Positions 44,785 to 54,158 of a stretch of 64,000 nt of DNA are shown here, one piece after another. A program made the position numbers and the translations under genes. The notes below the pieces were generated by a model. It did not search any database and had not been told where the DNA came from. It worked only from the letters and a program-made list of their open reading frames with translations. The number at the start of each line of letters is the position of its first letter. Within the stretch, counting starts at the first letter, position 1. Origin of the DNA: Desulfatiglans sp. (GTDB taxonomy: Bacteria; Desulfobacterota; DSM-4660; Desulfatiglandales; HGW-15); contig JAAZBV010000039.1 in NCBI GenBank assembly GCA_012513605.1, positions 1-64,000 on the forward strand. The letters run 5' to 3'.

Positions 44785-45513
44785 TCACTCAATCAGTACC
44801 AAAAAATCGTTCTGACCCCTGAGGTTTTTAAGGTCAGGGTCATTTTTCGCCCATGCCTTTACCTCTTTATTTAAACTGATGGCCTTTTTTAGATAGGCCA
44901 TACCCTTTTCAGGCTCATTGTTCAGGGCATATGCGCAGGCCAGATTATAACAGGGTGTTACAAACTTTGGTTTAATCCTTACCGCCTTTTCAAGGTAATT
45001 AATTGCGTCATAATATTTACCCTCATGGAGGTAGAGCGCCCCAATATCATTTAAGGAGGCAATATGGCCCGGGTCTTTATCAAGTATTTCCATGTAAATG
45101 GCTAAAGCCTCCTTTACCCTCTTCTCCTTCAATAGAAGAACCGCCTTTTTATACAACGCTTCTCCTGTATCTGTCATGCCTTTTCTATCTATCCCTGATG
45201 GCGTGACATTTTTTTCGTTTGAATCAACCTTTTCAAGAACAGTAATATCCCTGTGCTGCCTTTGCATATCTTTGGCGTGTTCAATTGCCGCACCGGTTGC
45301 GGCCTGTTCAGTGGTGTCCCCGCTATTTAACCTTATAATATAGAAGATGCCTCCGGCAATAAGTATGATAGCTGCTAGGGCTGCATATATGTACTGCCTG
45401 CCTGACACCCCCTCTATGCCAGAGCCTCCACCCCCGATAGACCTGATGTAGCCTATGCGTCCGGCATCCTTCTCCTTCTGCGCCTTTTTGAGTGCCTGAT
45501 TGATATAACTCAT
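44785..45513 (-). CDS. membrane-anchored TPR protein in the gspB position
   Basis: 242 aa from ATG 45513, directly after the gspA stop (TAAGATG). N-terminal MSYINQALKKAQKEKD amphipathic segment, one membrane span (about 43-61), a linker, then TPRs (about 135-235) facing the periplasm. The opening helix resembles GspB/ExeB, but the domain after the span is TPR rather than GspB. In ExeAB systems GspA and GspB help the secretin cross peptidoglycan, so this protein is inferred to do so here. It sits between gspA and gspD. Confidence 0.8.
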   Translation of the reverse strand: MSYINQALKKAQKEKDAGRIGYIRSIGGGGSGIEGVSGRQYIYAALAAIILIAGGIFYIIRLNSGDTTEQAATGAAIEHAKDMQRQHRDITVLEKVDSNEKNVTPSGIDRKGMTDTGEALYKKAVLLLKEKRVKEALAIYMEILDKDPGHIASLNDIGALYLHEGKYYDAINYLEKAVRIKPKFVTPCYNLACAYALNNEPEKGMAYLKKAISLNKEVKAWAKNDPDLKNLRGQNDFLVLIE

Positions 45514-45514
45514 C

Positions 45515-47086
45515 TTATTCCGCCATCTGATATAAAAGGGCATTTGTCCTTGGCCCTGCAACACCATCCACACGCAGGCCAAAATCACCCTGAAGACGTT
45601 TCATCTCATTAAACGTGGATGTGTCATATATCCCGTTCACCTGCACCAGGTAACCTTTTGCCTGAAGGATTTTCTGTAACCGGCTGATCGCCGGGCCTTC
45701 CATGCCGATACCATATATCTGGTCGCCGGCATAAACAGGGAATATCCATGTTACTGCCCTTCCCCAGTTTTCAAAGAGAAACAGCTTATCTATCTCCCTG
45801 GGATTTCCCTCTGTATCCTGGCATACAGCCCCTTTCTCATTTACACTTGTTATCAGCAGGTATTTTCCATTGGGTGCATCCCTGTTTGTTTTAAGCACAA
45901 AGGGTTTTTTCAGCGTTATGTAATATTCAGGGGAAAGCTCAAATGTCTCAAGGCTTAAACGGCCTCCTGTTTCATTGATCCTTTTATCCGGGTTATTCCT
46001 GTAAAAAAGGGAAAAGAGCGCTGAGATACTGTTTGCATTGTCAAGGTACAACTCAGGCTCATTTTTGACTACCTTAACAACAGGTGTCTCCTCTTTTTTT
46101 TGAGTGGCGACCGCCTCTTTTAACTGCCTGGATAATGAAGCCTCATACATATGTTTCAGGTAAATAAACCCTGTAACCCCTGCTGACACAAGCAGGATAA
46201 AGGCAAACAGGATTATATGCAGAGGCCTTACCCATGAAAAGAGCCCCCCCTTTTTTATCACAACGCCTGATCCATACAGGTCATTTGCCGCCTTCTCGAT
46301 AATGGTTCCGGTTACTGTATATGCCCCCTTTGTGTAGGCGATAAGAAGCGCCCTGTCGCAGATGCTGTTTATTCTCCTGGGTATGCCCTCAGACCTTGAA
46401 AATAACCTCTTATATGCCCCGCCTGTAAAGGTGATATTGCCATGACTGCCTGCAACAACAAGCCTGTGTTCAACATACCCCTTTAGCTCCATCTCTCCAA
46501 GGGGTTTAAGAAAATAACGCACCAGTATCCTGTCATTAAGCTGTCTCAAGGATGGGGCGCCTATAATATCATTGAGTTCAGGTTGCCCTATCAGTACTAT
46601 CTGAATCAGCTTTTCCCTTTCTGTCTCAAGGTTTGAGAGCATTCGAAGCTGTTCAAGCACATCCCTTGACAGGTTCTGCGCCTCATCTATGAGCAGGACA
46701 GCATTGCCGCCATTGCTGAAATTTTCAAGGAGAAAGCTGTTCAGGGCATCGACATAATCCTTTTTTGTGATCTCCCTGTTATTACCGGTATTAATTCCAA
46801 CACCGAATTCCTCCACGATCAGTTTCAACAGCTCAATATCGGAGATGTATGAATTAAGAATAAGGGCACTTTTTGTCTTTTCATCCAGCCTGTCAAGGAG
46901 CACACGGCAGAGGGTGGTCTTCCCGGCGCCGATGCCCCCTGTAATAAGGATAAACCCCTTCCTCTCATTAATCCCGTAAAGCAGGTGGTCAATCGCCTCC
47001 CTGTGGTTGGGGCTCAGGTAAAGATACCTGGGGTCAGGCGTTAGATTGAATGGGGTCTCGGTAAGACCGAAAAATGAATTATACAT
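45515..47086 (-). CDS. gspA: GspA/ExeA-type AAA ATPase with peptidoglycan-binding domain
   Basis: 523 aa. N-terminal AAA ATPase (P-loop GGIGAGKTTL, Walker B AVLLIDEAQNL), one span near residue 292, and periplasmic region ending in a PG_binding_1 domain (RLQKILQAKGYLVQVNGIYD...VDGVAGPRT). The ExeA type is needed for ExeD secretin multimer assembly through peptidoglycan. Positioned between gspC and the TPR gene, one base from the latter. Confidence 0.92.
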   Translation of the reverse strand: MYNSFFGLTETPFNLTPDPRYLYLSPNHREAIDHLLYGINERKGFILITGGIGAGKTTLCRVLLDRLDEKTKSALILNSYISDIELLKLIVEEFGVGINTGNNREITKKDYVDALNSFLLENFSNGGNAVLLIDEAQNLSRDVLEQLRMLSNLETEREKLIQIVLIGQPELNDIIGAPSLRQLNDRILVRYFLKPLGEMELKGYVEHRLVVAGSHGNITFTGGAYKRLFSRSEGIPRRINSICDRALLIAYTKGAYTVTGTIIEKAANDLYGSGVVIKKGGLFSWVRPLHIILFAFILLVSAGVTGFIYLKHMYEASLSRQLKEAVATQKKEETPVVKVVKNEPELYLDNANSISALFSLFYRNNPDKRINETGGRLSLETFELSPEYYITLKKPFVLKTNRDAPNGKYLLITSVNEKGAVCQDTEGNPREIDKLFLFENWGRAVTWIFPVYAGDQIYGIGMEGPAISRLQKILQAKGYLVQVNGIYDTSTFNEMKRLQGDFGLRVDGVAGPRTNALLYQMAE

Positions 47087-47137
47087 CCCTTTACCCTCTC
47101 CTCTGCCCTCGCCTGATATATGTCCGCCTATTTATCA

Positions 47138-48034
47138 TCATCTTACCCTGATCTGGATATTCCTTACTCTTCCCCTGCGTATGATCTGGTACCCCACTGA
47201 TTCACTATCCCTGAGACTGCCATAAATGGAGAGCAGGTCCTCCGGGTTTTTGATCTCCCTGCCTTCAATACCCTTTATAATATCACCGCTTCTTAAGCCT
47301 GCCTTCCTGAAAATAGAGCCTGCCTTAACGCTCGTTATGGTCATCCCATCAACCACCCCATCCTGCATATGCGGCTGAATAGATGCCTGGGTCATAACCT
47401 CCTGGATATTGGAGAGAGCTGTCTCCAGCTCTGCCCTGTTCAGCATAATGGTCTGTACAGGATCTCCCCCGGTACCCGGCGGAGGGGTCATGCCTGAAAA
47501 GCCGGGAAAGGGTCCAGATGCAGCTCCCTTCTGCCCCTGGTTTTCATCCTTGAGCAGGATCTCATCCTTTCCATTGAACCTTATTACCACCTTGTTCCTG
47601 TATATATTTTTTAGAATAGCACCCTTTATATTGTCACCAATATGGTAGATATCCTGTGTCCTTTTTGACTTGTCTTCAATAATAGCATAGGCATCCTCAT
47701 CACTCCCTGCAACAGTGCCAAGGAGTATGACATCAAGTGAGGTGGGGTTAAGGTTTTCCACCTGTGAGATGTCATCTATTTTGCCTGTTAAACCGGCACC
47801 CGCCCTTCCAAAGATGCTTCTCCTGTTAATCACCTCATAGGCGCTTAATCCGGGGGTAGCAATGCTTTTTGGGGGTGCAGCCTTTACTGCTTCAGCTCTC
47901 TGCTTGACCAAAGGTTTTTCAAACCGGGCCTCAATAACTCTGTAAAAGGTATTAACCCCAAGAAAGATTATCAATGCTGTGGCTATTATGTTAATGATGG
48001 TAAAAATGTTCTTTGTCATTACATCTGTTATCAT
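47138..48034 (-). CDS. gspC: type II secretion GspC with PDZ
   Basis: 298 aa from ATG 48034 with AAGGTG 8 bases upstream; a GTG at 48040 is a weaker start. One N-terminal span (TIINIIATALIIFLGVNTFY), homology region (about 60-150), and a PDZ domain at the C-terminus (KAGLRSGDIIKGIEGREIKNPEDL). GspC links the inner-membrane platform to the secretin and helps select substrates. It follows gspN by 7 bases. Confidence 0.9.
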   Translation of the reverse strand: MITDVMTKNIFTIINIIATALIIFLGVNTFYRVIEARFEKPLVKQRAEAVKAAPPKSIATPGLSAYEVINRRSIFGRAGAGLTGKIDDISQVENLNPTSLDVILLGTVAGSDEDAYAIIEDKSKRTQDIYHIGDNIKGAILKNIYRNKVVIRFNGKDEILLKDENQGQKGAASGPFPGFSGMTPPPGTGGDPVQTIMLNRAELETALSNIQEVMTQASIQPHMQDGVVDGMTITSVKAGSIFRKAGLRSGDIIKGIEGREIKNPEDLLSIYGSLRDSESVGYQIIRRGRVRNIQIRVR

Positions 48035-48041
48035 ATGCACA

Positions 48042-48923
48042 TCACCTTATTACTGGTAGCGGGTTCGTTAAGGTACCCTGTATATCAAACTTCAGTTTGC
48101 CATTCTTCATTATATTTGATGACTCTATGGCCCCTGCAATATCAGGCATCTCGATCTTCATTTCAGGGGTTGGGGTTATCTCAGCGGAAAACCTTAACCC
48201 GCTCGAAAGTATATCCCTTTTCAACTGGAGATCGCCCCTTGCCTTCCCATTGATTGGGCCGCCTTTCATTGAGAGATCCTTTACATTAAACCTCATATTA
48301 TCAAGAACCCCTGTAAGACTTATCTTTTCAAACCCTATGTCCCTTACATCAAACAGCGGCAGGACAGGCTTTATAATGCCTTTTTTTGCATCAAGAGAGA
48401 TATCGCCTTTTCCGTTTATAAAGTCGGAAGGGTTGCCTGTAAAGCTGACTCTTCCTGCCAGCACGCCCTCTATATACTTACCTGTACCAGGAAGGATAAA
48501 GGGCTTTCCATCAAGTATAATGTCATCTATATCTATTGTAATGTTACAGCTCTCTTTATCCTTTTCTTCAAAAATACCGGATATCTCCCCGCCATTTACC
48601 CGGCTTGTAAAGGTTACTTTATTTCGGCCAAAAAGCAGGCCGGTTATAGAAACCCTTAAGGATGTCTTTTCAGAGACATAGAGGAGCTCGTAAGGATTAT
48701 ACTTTAGCGCGACCTCAAGCCCCCTGATCCTGATGCCAAGGGGTAATATAAGCCTTGTATCCTCGAAACTGATACTTAAGTCCGGGAACCTCTTTTCTGC
48801 CTGGGCGTTCAAAAAACCATTCAGTATTCTATCAGGGAACATGATATATAAAAAGAGAATCAGCAGGAGCGCTATATAGACCAGGTACCAGTACCTGTTA
48901 TTTCCCTTAAGAGCCTCTATCAT
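48042..48923 (-). CDS. gspN: type II secretion protein GspN
   Basis: 293 aa. One N-terminal span (residues 11-30) and a beta-rich periplasmic region (ISFEDTRLILPLGIRIRGLEV, ITPTPEMKI) fitting the GspN family (TIGR04411-like) found in delta- and some other proteobacterial systems. GspN is not essential in every species and its role is unclear. Between gspM and gspC. Confidence 0.85.
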   Translation of the reverse strand: MIEALKGNNRYWYLVYIALLLILFLYIMFPDRILNGFLNAQAEKRFPDLSISFEDTRLILPLGIRIRGLEVALKYNPYELLYVSEKTSLRVSITGLLFGRNKVTFTSRVNGGEISGIFEEKDKESCNITIDIDDIILDGKPFILPGTGKYIEGVLAGRVSFTGNPSDFINGKGDISLDAKKGIIKPVLPLFDVRDIGFEKISLTGVLDNMRFNVKDLSMKGGPINGKARGDLQLKRDILSSGLRFSAEITPTPEMKIEMPDIAGAIESSNIMKNGKLKFDIQGTLTNPLPVIR

Positions 48924-48941
48924 AACTCAGTTCATACCCTG

Positions 48942-49460
48942 CTATATTCTCTTATATGTGAGCACCCTGATAGTCGCATCAAGGTAGCCCTCTTCCTTTT
49001 TGTTATCCCTGATGGTGATCCTGCTAATATATATAAACTTTTCCGGCTTCTCGATCCGGTATAAAAACTCTGTAAGCTGTGCCAAAGATACCGCCTCGAT
49101 GGGAAGTTCAACAATGTCTTCAATGAAATTCCCCTGTTTTTTGCCTTCTGTGGGCCTCATTCGCGGTATATTCTTCGTTATTCCGATTTCATTGATCTCC
49201 CTGTTAATAAGGGAGTCAAGGGGTTCATCCCCGCGGGCAGCGAGAGCCTTTTCAAGATTCCCTGATATGCTTTCTATATCCTGGCCCCCGGCGCCAGTCA
49301 GATTATACTCCTTTATGATCTGTTCCAGCTCTTTTGCCTCCTTTTTAAGTTGATCCTTGCTGTTGAAAAATGGGACAACAAGCTGTGTAATGATCAGGAA
49401 GAGCGCCAGGATCAGCCCTGATCCGCCTATTAAGAGTTTTTCACGCCTTGCTAGTTTCAT
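48942..49460 (-). CDS. gspM: type II secretion GspM
   Basis: 172 aa. N-terminal span (residues 11-29) followed by a coiled coil (NSKDQLKKEAKELEQIIKEY) and a ferredoxin-like C-terminal half (QLTEFLYRIEKPEKFIYISRI), as in GspM/PilO. Inner-membrane partner of GspL. Confidence 0.87.
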   Translation of the reverse strand: MKLARREKLLIGGSGLILALFLIITQLVVPFFNSKDQLKKEAKELEQIIKEYNLTGAGGQDIESISGNLEKALAARGDEPLDSLINREINEIGITKNIPRMRPTEGKKQGNFIEDIVELPIEAVSLAQLTEFLYRIEKPEKFIYISRITIRDNKKEEGYLDATIRVLTYKRI

Positions 49461-49482
49461 ATCTTATCCATTTTCCTTATAA

Positions 49483-50967
49483 CTAATCAGCCCTTTCAAG
49501 CTTCAGGTCAAGTATGACCCCATCACCTTTCTGTTCGCGTTTTATCTCTATTACATTTTTATAAAGGTCAGATGACTTAAGGACATTTTTTATCTTTGAA
49601 ACCGTATCAAAGCTGTCGGTTACTGCTGTTATAGTGACCTCGCTGCTTCTTATTGTTAATGTGCTTATATCAAAAGGGTATTGATCAGTTATCCTGACCG
49701 ACAGGTCCCTTATGATATCAAGCACCCTCTGGTCAGGGTTTATCTCATTTGACAGATCGGATGAGGGGCTGTTGAGGTTTTTAAGTCTCTGCCTGGCCGC
49801 AGTTATCTTTCCCCTGGTGCTTTTTATCCCGCTGAACTCAGGTACTTTTTTATCAAATTCCCGGTTAACCTCTGAATGCCTCCTGCTCATAAAATAGTAA
49901 TCAGTGCCCTGGTTTATGATCAGCATTAAAAAGAGGAGGGCAAGCATGATAATGGTGAGCCTGATGTTCTTCACCTGGCCCAGAATACTCTTTTTAGCCT
50001 TGTACTCATCTCTCCTGAAATTAAAGCCGCTGTTTTTCCCTGTCTCCTTTACAGCAAGGGCAAGGGCATTATCCATTAATGCGGGGTCATAAACCGCAGA
50101 AAGTTTGAGCTCCATCCGCAGTTTACCCTCTCGTGCAATATTTAGCCTCTCGGAAGGGGTCTCAAAAAGGCTGCTTATTATGGACTGGGCATCCCTGTAG
50201 CCGGAGAGCCTGCCGCCAAAATAGATCTTTTCAGGATTAAAACTGTTCCTGGCCCGTGTGTTATATGAATGGAGGGTCTTTGCGCTCTCAATGCATATGG
50301 CCCTGATGATCGCTTCAACAGATTCTGAAGCAGACCGGCCTATTTTTTCAGACTCGCTGATTTCCGCCTGCTGCGTTACTGCGCAGGGTAACTCCCTTAT
50401 AACAACAATCCTTTTCCCCTTGAAGATCACAAGGGAGGGGTGTTCCGGTTCAAGGTCAAGGTATATACCGTTTAACGGGCTCTTTTCCTGATCCAGAAGA
50501 GAGGAAACAACAGGCACAGGCCTTACATCTATTATGTCAGGGTCAACCCCGGCCTTTTGAAGGAGATCAATATACCCTGAAACAGCAGGTTTCCCAACTG
50601 CTGCGGTAAGCAGGGCAGCGGGGTTATCCAGATCAGAATGGATGTAGTCTATTATAATCCCGTCCACAGAAAAGGGCACATGGCTCTCTATCTCAAATGG
50701 GAGGGTCTGCCTGATCTTTTTTGCATCTTTAAATGGGGTCTCTATATTCCTGAAGGATATCCCGGATGGAGGGATAGAAATAAAATACCTGTCGCTTTTC
50801 AGGTCACTTCGGCCAGCCACCTTTTCTAGGGCAAATAATGGATTATTATCAGTAACAGGTTCATAAAAGCATGATATTACCTGATACCCCTTTAACCCGC
50901 TTATCACCTGAACCGCAGATACATAGCTCTTTGAGATGTCTATTCCTAATATCTTTCCGGGCATCAT
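49483..50967 (-). CDS. gspL: type II secretion GspL (PilM/PilN-like)
   Basis: 494 aa. Cytoplasmic actin-like domain (residues 3-290, starting ILGIDISKSYVSAVQV), then a span near 335-355 (RLTIIMLALLFLMLIIN) and a PilN-like periplasmic domain. GspL recruits GspE to the membrane and binds GspM. Length is usual for the fused PilM-PilN form. Confidence 0.88.
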   Translation of the reverse strand: MMPGKILGIDISKSYVSAVQVISGLKGYQVISCFYEPVTDNNPLFALEKVAGRSDLKSDRYFISIPPSGISFRNIETPFKDAKKIRQTLPFEIESHVPFSVDGIIIDYIHSDLDNPAALLTAAVGKPAVSGYIDLLQKAGVDPDIIDVRPVPVVSSLLDQEKSPLNGIYLDLEPEHPSLVIFKGKRIVVIRELPCAVTQQAEISESEKIGRSASESVEAIIRAICIESAKTLHSYNTRARNSFNPEKIYFGGRLSGYRDAQSIISSLFETPSERLNIAREGKLRMELKLSAVYDPALMDNALALAVKETGKNSGFNFRRDEYKAKKSILGQVKNIRLTIIMLALLFLMLIINQGTDYYFMSRRHSEVNREFDKKVPEFSGIKSTRGKITAARQRLKNLNSPSSDLSNEINPDQRVLDIIRDLSVRITDQYPFDISTLTIRSSEVTITAVTDSFDTVSKIKNVLKSSDLYKNVIEIKREQKGDGVILDLKLERAD

Positions 50968-51060
50968 TTATTCCTGATGAAAATTTGTTGGTCTTTATTC
51001 TCTATATATAAATATTTAAAAAAACTCAATGTATTCTTGATGCGCTAAAACCGCCTCCTG

Positions 51061-52038
51061 TTATATTACTTCCCATAAAAGTGTTGTAAAATCACCTTGA
51101 GCCCTTTTAACAACCGCCTTCAGCTCTTTTAGAGCTCTATCCCTTATACCTGTGGAGAGTATCTCAAAATATGAACTCTTTATTGTTATGAGGGCGGGTT
51201 TTATTATATCCTCGTCAGCGCCCAGGGCCTCTTTGTACCAGTTGGGATTGGTCAGGTCATTATCCTCATTATTACGGTATGTTATGATCTCATCCACCAT
51301 AACTGTGTCCATCTCCTCGGAAAGGGCCAGAAGGATATGCCTGTTTGCTGTATTTATGTTTATTCTGCCGCCCGGATCACCGAAAACCGTGATAAACTCC
51401 TTTAACCCGGGGGTCTCCCTTGTGCCAAAGAGCAGTTTACCTGTTATGCCCCTGATATAGATCATCTCACTGATTGATCTTAGAGGGCTGTTTGCGCAGG
51501 GATATGGTTTTTCTAGTGATTGGTAGTATGATGCCTCTGCACCGAACCTGGTAGGCTCATCGTCCCTGTCGATCCAGTCCTTGATATTATCCACTATATC
51601 CTCTGCCTCTTCAGGTTCGAGCTCAAAGGGTTCTGATATAAGGAGCCTTAAAAGGATATCCTTTTGATCCTCATCGTATGTACCATCCTGTTTAACAAGG
51701 CTGTTTATCTGTAACCTGCCTGACAGGTCAGATATCTTCACCTGGAATCTCCCCCCATCAAAGAGCGCTTCCGAGAGGGCTGATCCCCCCTCCAGAAGGG
51801 CCCAGTCATCCTGAAATGAATCGCTTGCAGGATCATCCTCCTTTAACAGGGTTATGGCAAGGTTGTACCCGGATTTTGCAATATAACCTAAAAGGATATT
51901 ATCCCTTGAGCTCACAGCCCCGTATAACTCATGCCTCATTGAGCTGTTAAAGTGAAGGGTAAGAACTACAATAATAGCCATCATCAGTATGGTTATGATC
52001 AGCGCAACTCCCCTGTTATTTGTGAGTGATGTTTTCAT
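51061..52038 (-). CDS. gspK: minor pseudopilin GspK
   Basis: 325 aa. Short prepilin leader then NRGVALIITILMMAIIVVLTLHF, with the helix of pseudopilins, and the large alpha domain (PFELEPEEAEDIVDNIKDWID) of GspK, the tip pseudopilin. 3 bp after gspJ. Confidence 0.9.
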   Translation of the reverse strand: MKTSLTNNRGVALIITILMMAIIVVLTLHFNSSMRHELYGAVSSRDNILLGYIAKSGYNLAITLLKEDDPASDSFQDDWALLEGGSALSEALFDGGRFQVKISDLSGRLQINSLVKQDGTYDEDQKDILLRLLISEPFELEPEEAEDIVDNIKDWIDRDDEPTRFGAEASYYQSLEKPYPCANSPLRSISEMIYIRGITGKLLFGTRETPGLKEFITVFGDPGGRININTANRHILLALSEEMDTVMVDEIITYRNNEDNDLTNPNWYKEALGADEDIIKPALITIKSSYFEILSTGIRDRALKELKAVVKRAQGDFTTLLWEVI

Positions 52039-52041
52039 ATC

Positions 52042-52761
52042 TCAGTTTGAAAGCGGCAGCGCCACAGAGGTGGAAAAGGTTAATGGTTTTTCCGGGTTGT
52101 CTTTATCTATAAATTCAAGCGTAACAGTCACCATTGGCGGGAGCCCTGTCCCAGGGCCGGCGACAGATTTATCCCATGCATCATAGATGTTGCCATCTTT
52201 GCCCCTGTATGTGAAATTGACTGAATGGAGCCCCTCGCATATGCGCCACCCGCCGGTATTTTCATCAGGCCATTCAAGGTTTGCCCTGGTGTCTGACCTG
52301 TAGAGTATAATGCTTTTATCCTCCTTTAAAATTGGGTAGTAGGCGATCTTCGCATCACCTGCCTCATCCTGTGATTTCTCCAGATCTATATGGGACCTGG
52401 AAAAGAATCTGATTCGGTCTGATTCCCTCCCCTCTATAAAGTCATCCTCTCCAATCAGCGCCTCAGAGGCAGTTACACCCTGTCCACCCCCTGATGGCTC
52501 AGGTATATAGGTTGATTCAAGGTCTTCCACAATCCTGATCATAGCTGTCCTGGCCATCGCATATATCTCTGCCTGGGTCTCTGCTATCTCTATATTTCTG
52601 TAAGTGCCTGTATAGGCAGGATATATAAGAGAGACTATAACAGCAAATATGGCTATTGCCACCACTATCTCAAGCAGGGTAAAGCCATACTGGCCATTAA
52701 CCCTCTTTTGACCTGATAAAAGAATAGTTGATATCCTGAATCTATTTAAGCAGGCGATCAT
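52042..52761 (-). CDS. gspJ: minor pseudopilin GspJ
   Basis: 239 aa. A long 26-residue leader precedes the prepilin cleavage site GFTLLEIVVAIAIFAVI. The C-terminal beta domain fits GspJ, part of the GspHIJK tip complex. Between gspI and gspK. Confidence 0.9.
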   Translation of the reverse strand: MIACLNRFRISTILLSGQKRVNGQYGFTLLEIVVAIAIFAVIVSLIYPAYTGTYRNIEIAETQAEIYAMARTAMIRIVEDLESTYIPEPSGGGQGVTASEALIGEDDFIEGRESDRIRFFSRSHIDLEKSQDEAGDAKIAYYPILKEDKSIILYRSDTRANLEWPDENTGGWRICEGLHSVNFTYRGKDGNIYDAWDKSVAGPGTGLPPMVTVTLEFIDKDNPEKPLTFSTSVALPLSN

Positions 52762-52786
52762 TCACCATTCACCCTTCACCATTCAG

Positions 52787-53185
52787 CTAAAAAAGCTTGT
52801 ACAGCCTTATATCATATTGATAGACCCTGTTTTCTCCAAAATAGACATGAAGGTCTATCTGTTTAAAACGGTCAGCATATTCTTCAAGCAGCTCAATGGA
52901 TGTGCTGTTTATCTCTACCTCCCAGGTATAATCAGGGTAATCATCCCCGAAATCCCCTGAGTCGTTCATGATGCCCTCTGTCTCGGCTATCTCGATCTCA
53001 GCCATCTTCCCCTGTGCCAGAAATGAAGCGGTCGTATAAAACTTGGCCTCGTTGGCAAGACTCAGCCCCTGCGACTGGGATGCAAGGAGGGTTGTAAGCG
53101 CAATGCCTATAAGGGCTAGGGCAAACATGACCTCCATAAGGCTAAAACCCCTGCTGTTAAATATCCTTTGATGCAATATCTTCAA
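52787..53185 (-). CDS. gspI: minor pseudopilin GspI
   Basis: 132 aa. Prepilin site GFSLMEVMFALALIGIALTTL after a 13-residue leader, short GspI-type globular domain. Overlaps the gspH end by 29 bp, so translation is coupled. Confidence 0.9.
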   Translation of the reverse strand: MKILHQRIFNSRGFSLMEVMFALALIGIALTTLLASQSQGLSLANEAKFYTTASFLAQGKMAEIEIAETEGIMNDSGDFGDDYPDYTWEVEINSTSIELLEEYADRFKQIDLHVYFGENRVYQYDIRLYKLF

Positions 53186-53723
53186 AGCTTAGATAATCCT
53201 CCATGATCTTTACCTTTCCCAGGAAGGGCTCCAGCACAAGGGTGAATTTTCTATTGCCCTTATCCCCAAGGTGTATCAGGGAATAGCGCATGTACCCCTT
53301 TCTGCTGAACCTGATCCTCTGTTCACCATCTGTCTTTCTTTCTGAGCCATACTGATCTATATCAAGTATACGCACATCCTCTGGTAGTGTCCTGGCCTGA
53401 TCCTTTGCGGTAAGCGCCTCGGATTCATCTATTCCGGCCTTTTCATACCAGTATTTGCCATTTTCTATGTCAAAGAAGAGGGTATGATCCTGATATTCGG
53501 TTATTGATAAGTCCCTCACCTTTATTATGGTGGCGACAAGTGTCCGGGATGCAGTCTTAAGATTATCCGAAAGCAGGGTTTCACGCACAGCAGGCACAGT
53601 AATAGAGAGAAAAAGCCCTGCCAGGAATATAACAATTGTCAGCTCCAGCAGGGTAAAACCCCCTGACAGCCTCCCGGAAAAGTGCCTGATATTAATCCTG
53701 ATCGTCTTCCCAGCTTGTGACAT
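53157..53723 (-). CDS. gspH: minor pseudopilin GspH
   Basis: 188 aa from ATG 53723 (GTGAGGG eleven bases upstream), preferred over 53765, whose leader runs into gspG. Prepilin site GFTLLELTIVIFLAGLFLSI, then the GspH beta domain. It overlaps gspG by 32 bp and gspI by 29 bp. Confidence 0.87.
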   Translation of the reverse strand: MSQAGKTIRINIRHFSGRLSGGFTLLELTIVIFLAGLFLSITVPAVRETLLSDNLKTASRTLVATIIKVRDLSITEYQDHTLFFDIENGKYWYEKAGIDESEALTAKDQARTLPEDVRILDIDQYGSERKTDGEQRIRFSRKGYMRYSLIHLGDKGNRKFTLVLEPFLGKVKIMEDYLSFEDIASKDI

Positions 53724-54138
53724 CTTTGTTTTTTCCCTCACCGCCAGGTTCATTGTCATCACCATAGGATATTATGTCAAAATCCCCATTGTCACCAGGT
53801 GACTGATACACATATTCATTTTGCCAGGGGTCTTTAGGTATCCTTGCGATATAACCACCTTCTCTCCACTTTCTGGGGAGTTTTCCGACTGTAGGAGGCG
53901 ATACCAGGGCGGTTAACCCCTGTTCAGTGGTGGGGTAGCTCCCGTTATCAAGCCTGTAAAGATCAAGGGCAGTCCTGAAGGTCTCTATCTGGGTCTTTGC
54001 CTTGACCCTTTTTGAATCCTCTATATGCCCTATAACCTTTACACCCACAATACTTGCAAGTATACCCAGGATGACAATAACAACCATTACCTCTATCAGG
54101 GAAAAACCCTTTTCGGTATTTCTATTATCTGAACTCAT
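53692..54138 (-). CDS. gspG: major pseudopilin GspG
   Basis: 148 aa. Prepilin leader, GFSLIEVMVVIVILGILASIV, then the GspG signature NGSYPTTEQGLTALV and calcium-loop-like C-terminus (GDNGDFDIISYG). Builds the pseudopilus shaft. The acidic tail (TSWEDDQD) is a mild extension. Confidence 0.95.
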   Translation of the reverse strand: MSSDNRNTEKGFSLIEVMVVIVILGILASIVGVKVIGHIEDSKRVKAKTQIETFRTALDLYRLDNGSYPTTEQGLTALVSPPTVGKLPRKWREGGYIARIPKDPWQNEYVYQSPGDNGDFDIISYGDDNEPGGEGKNKDVTSWEDDQD

Positions 54139-54158
54139 ATATCCTCCTAAAAATTTTT

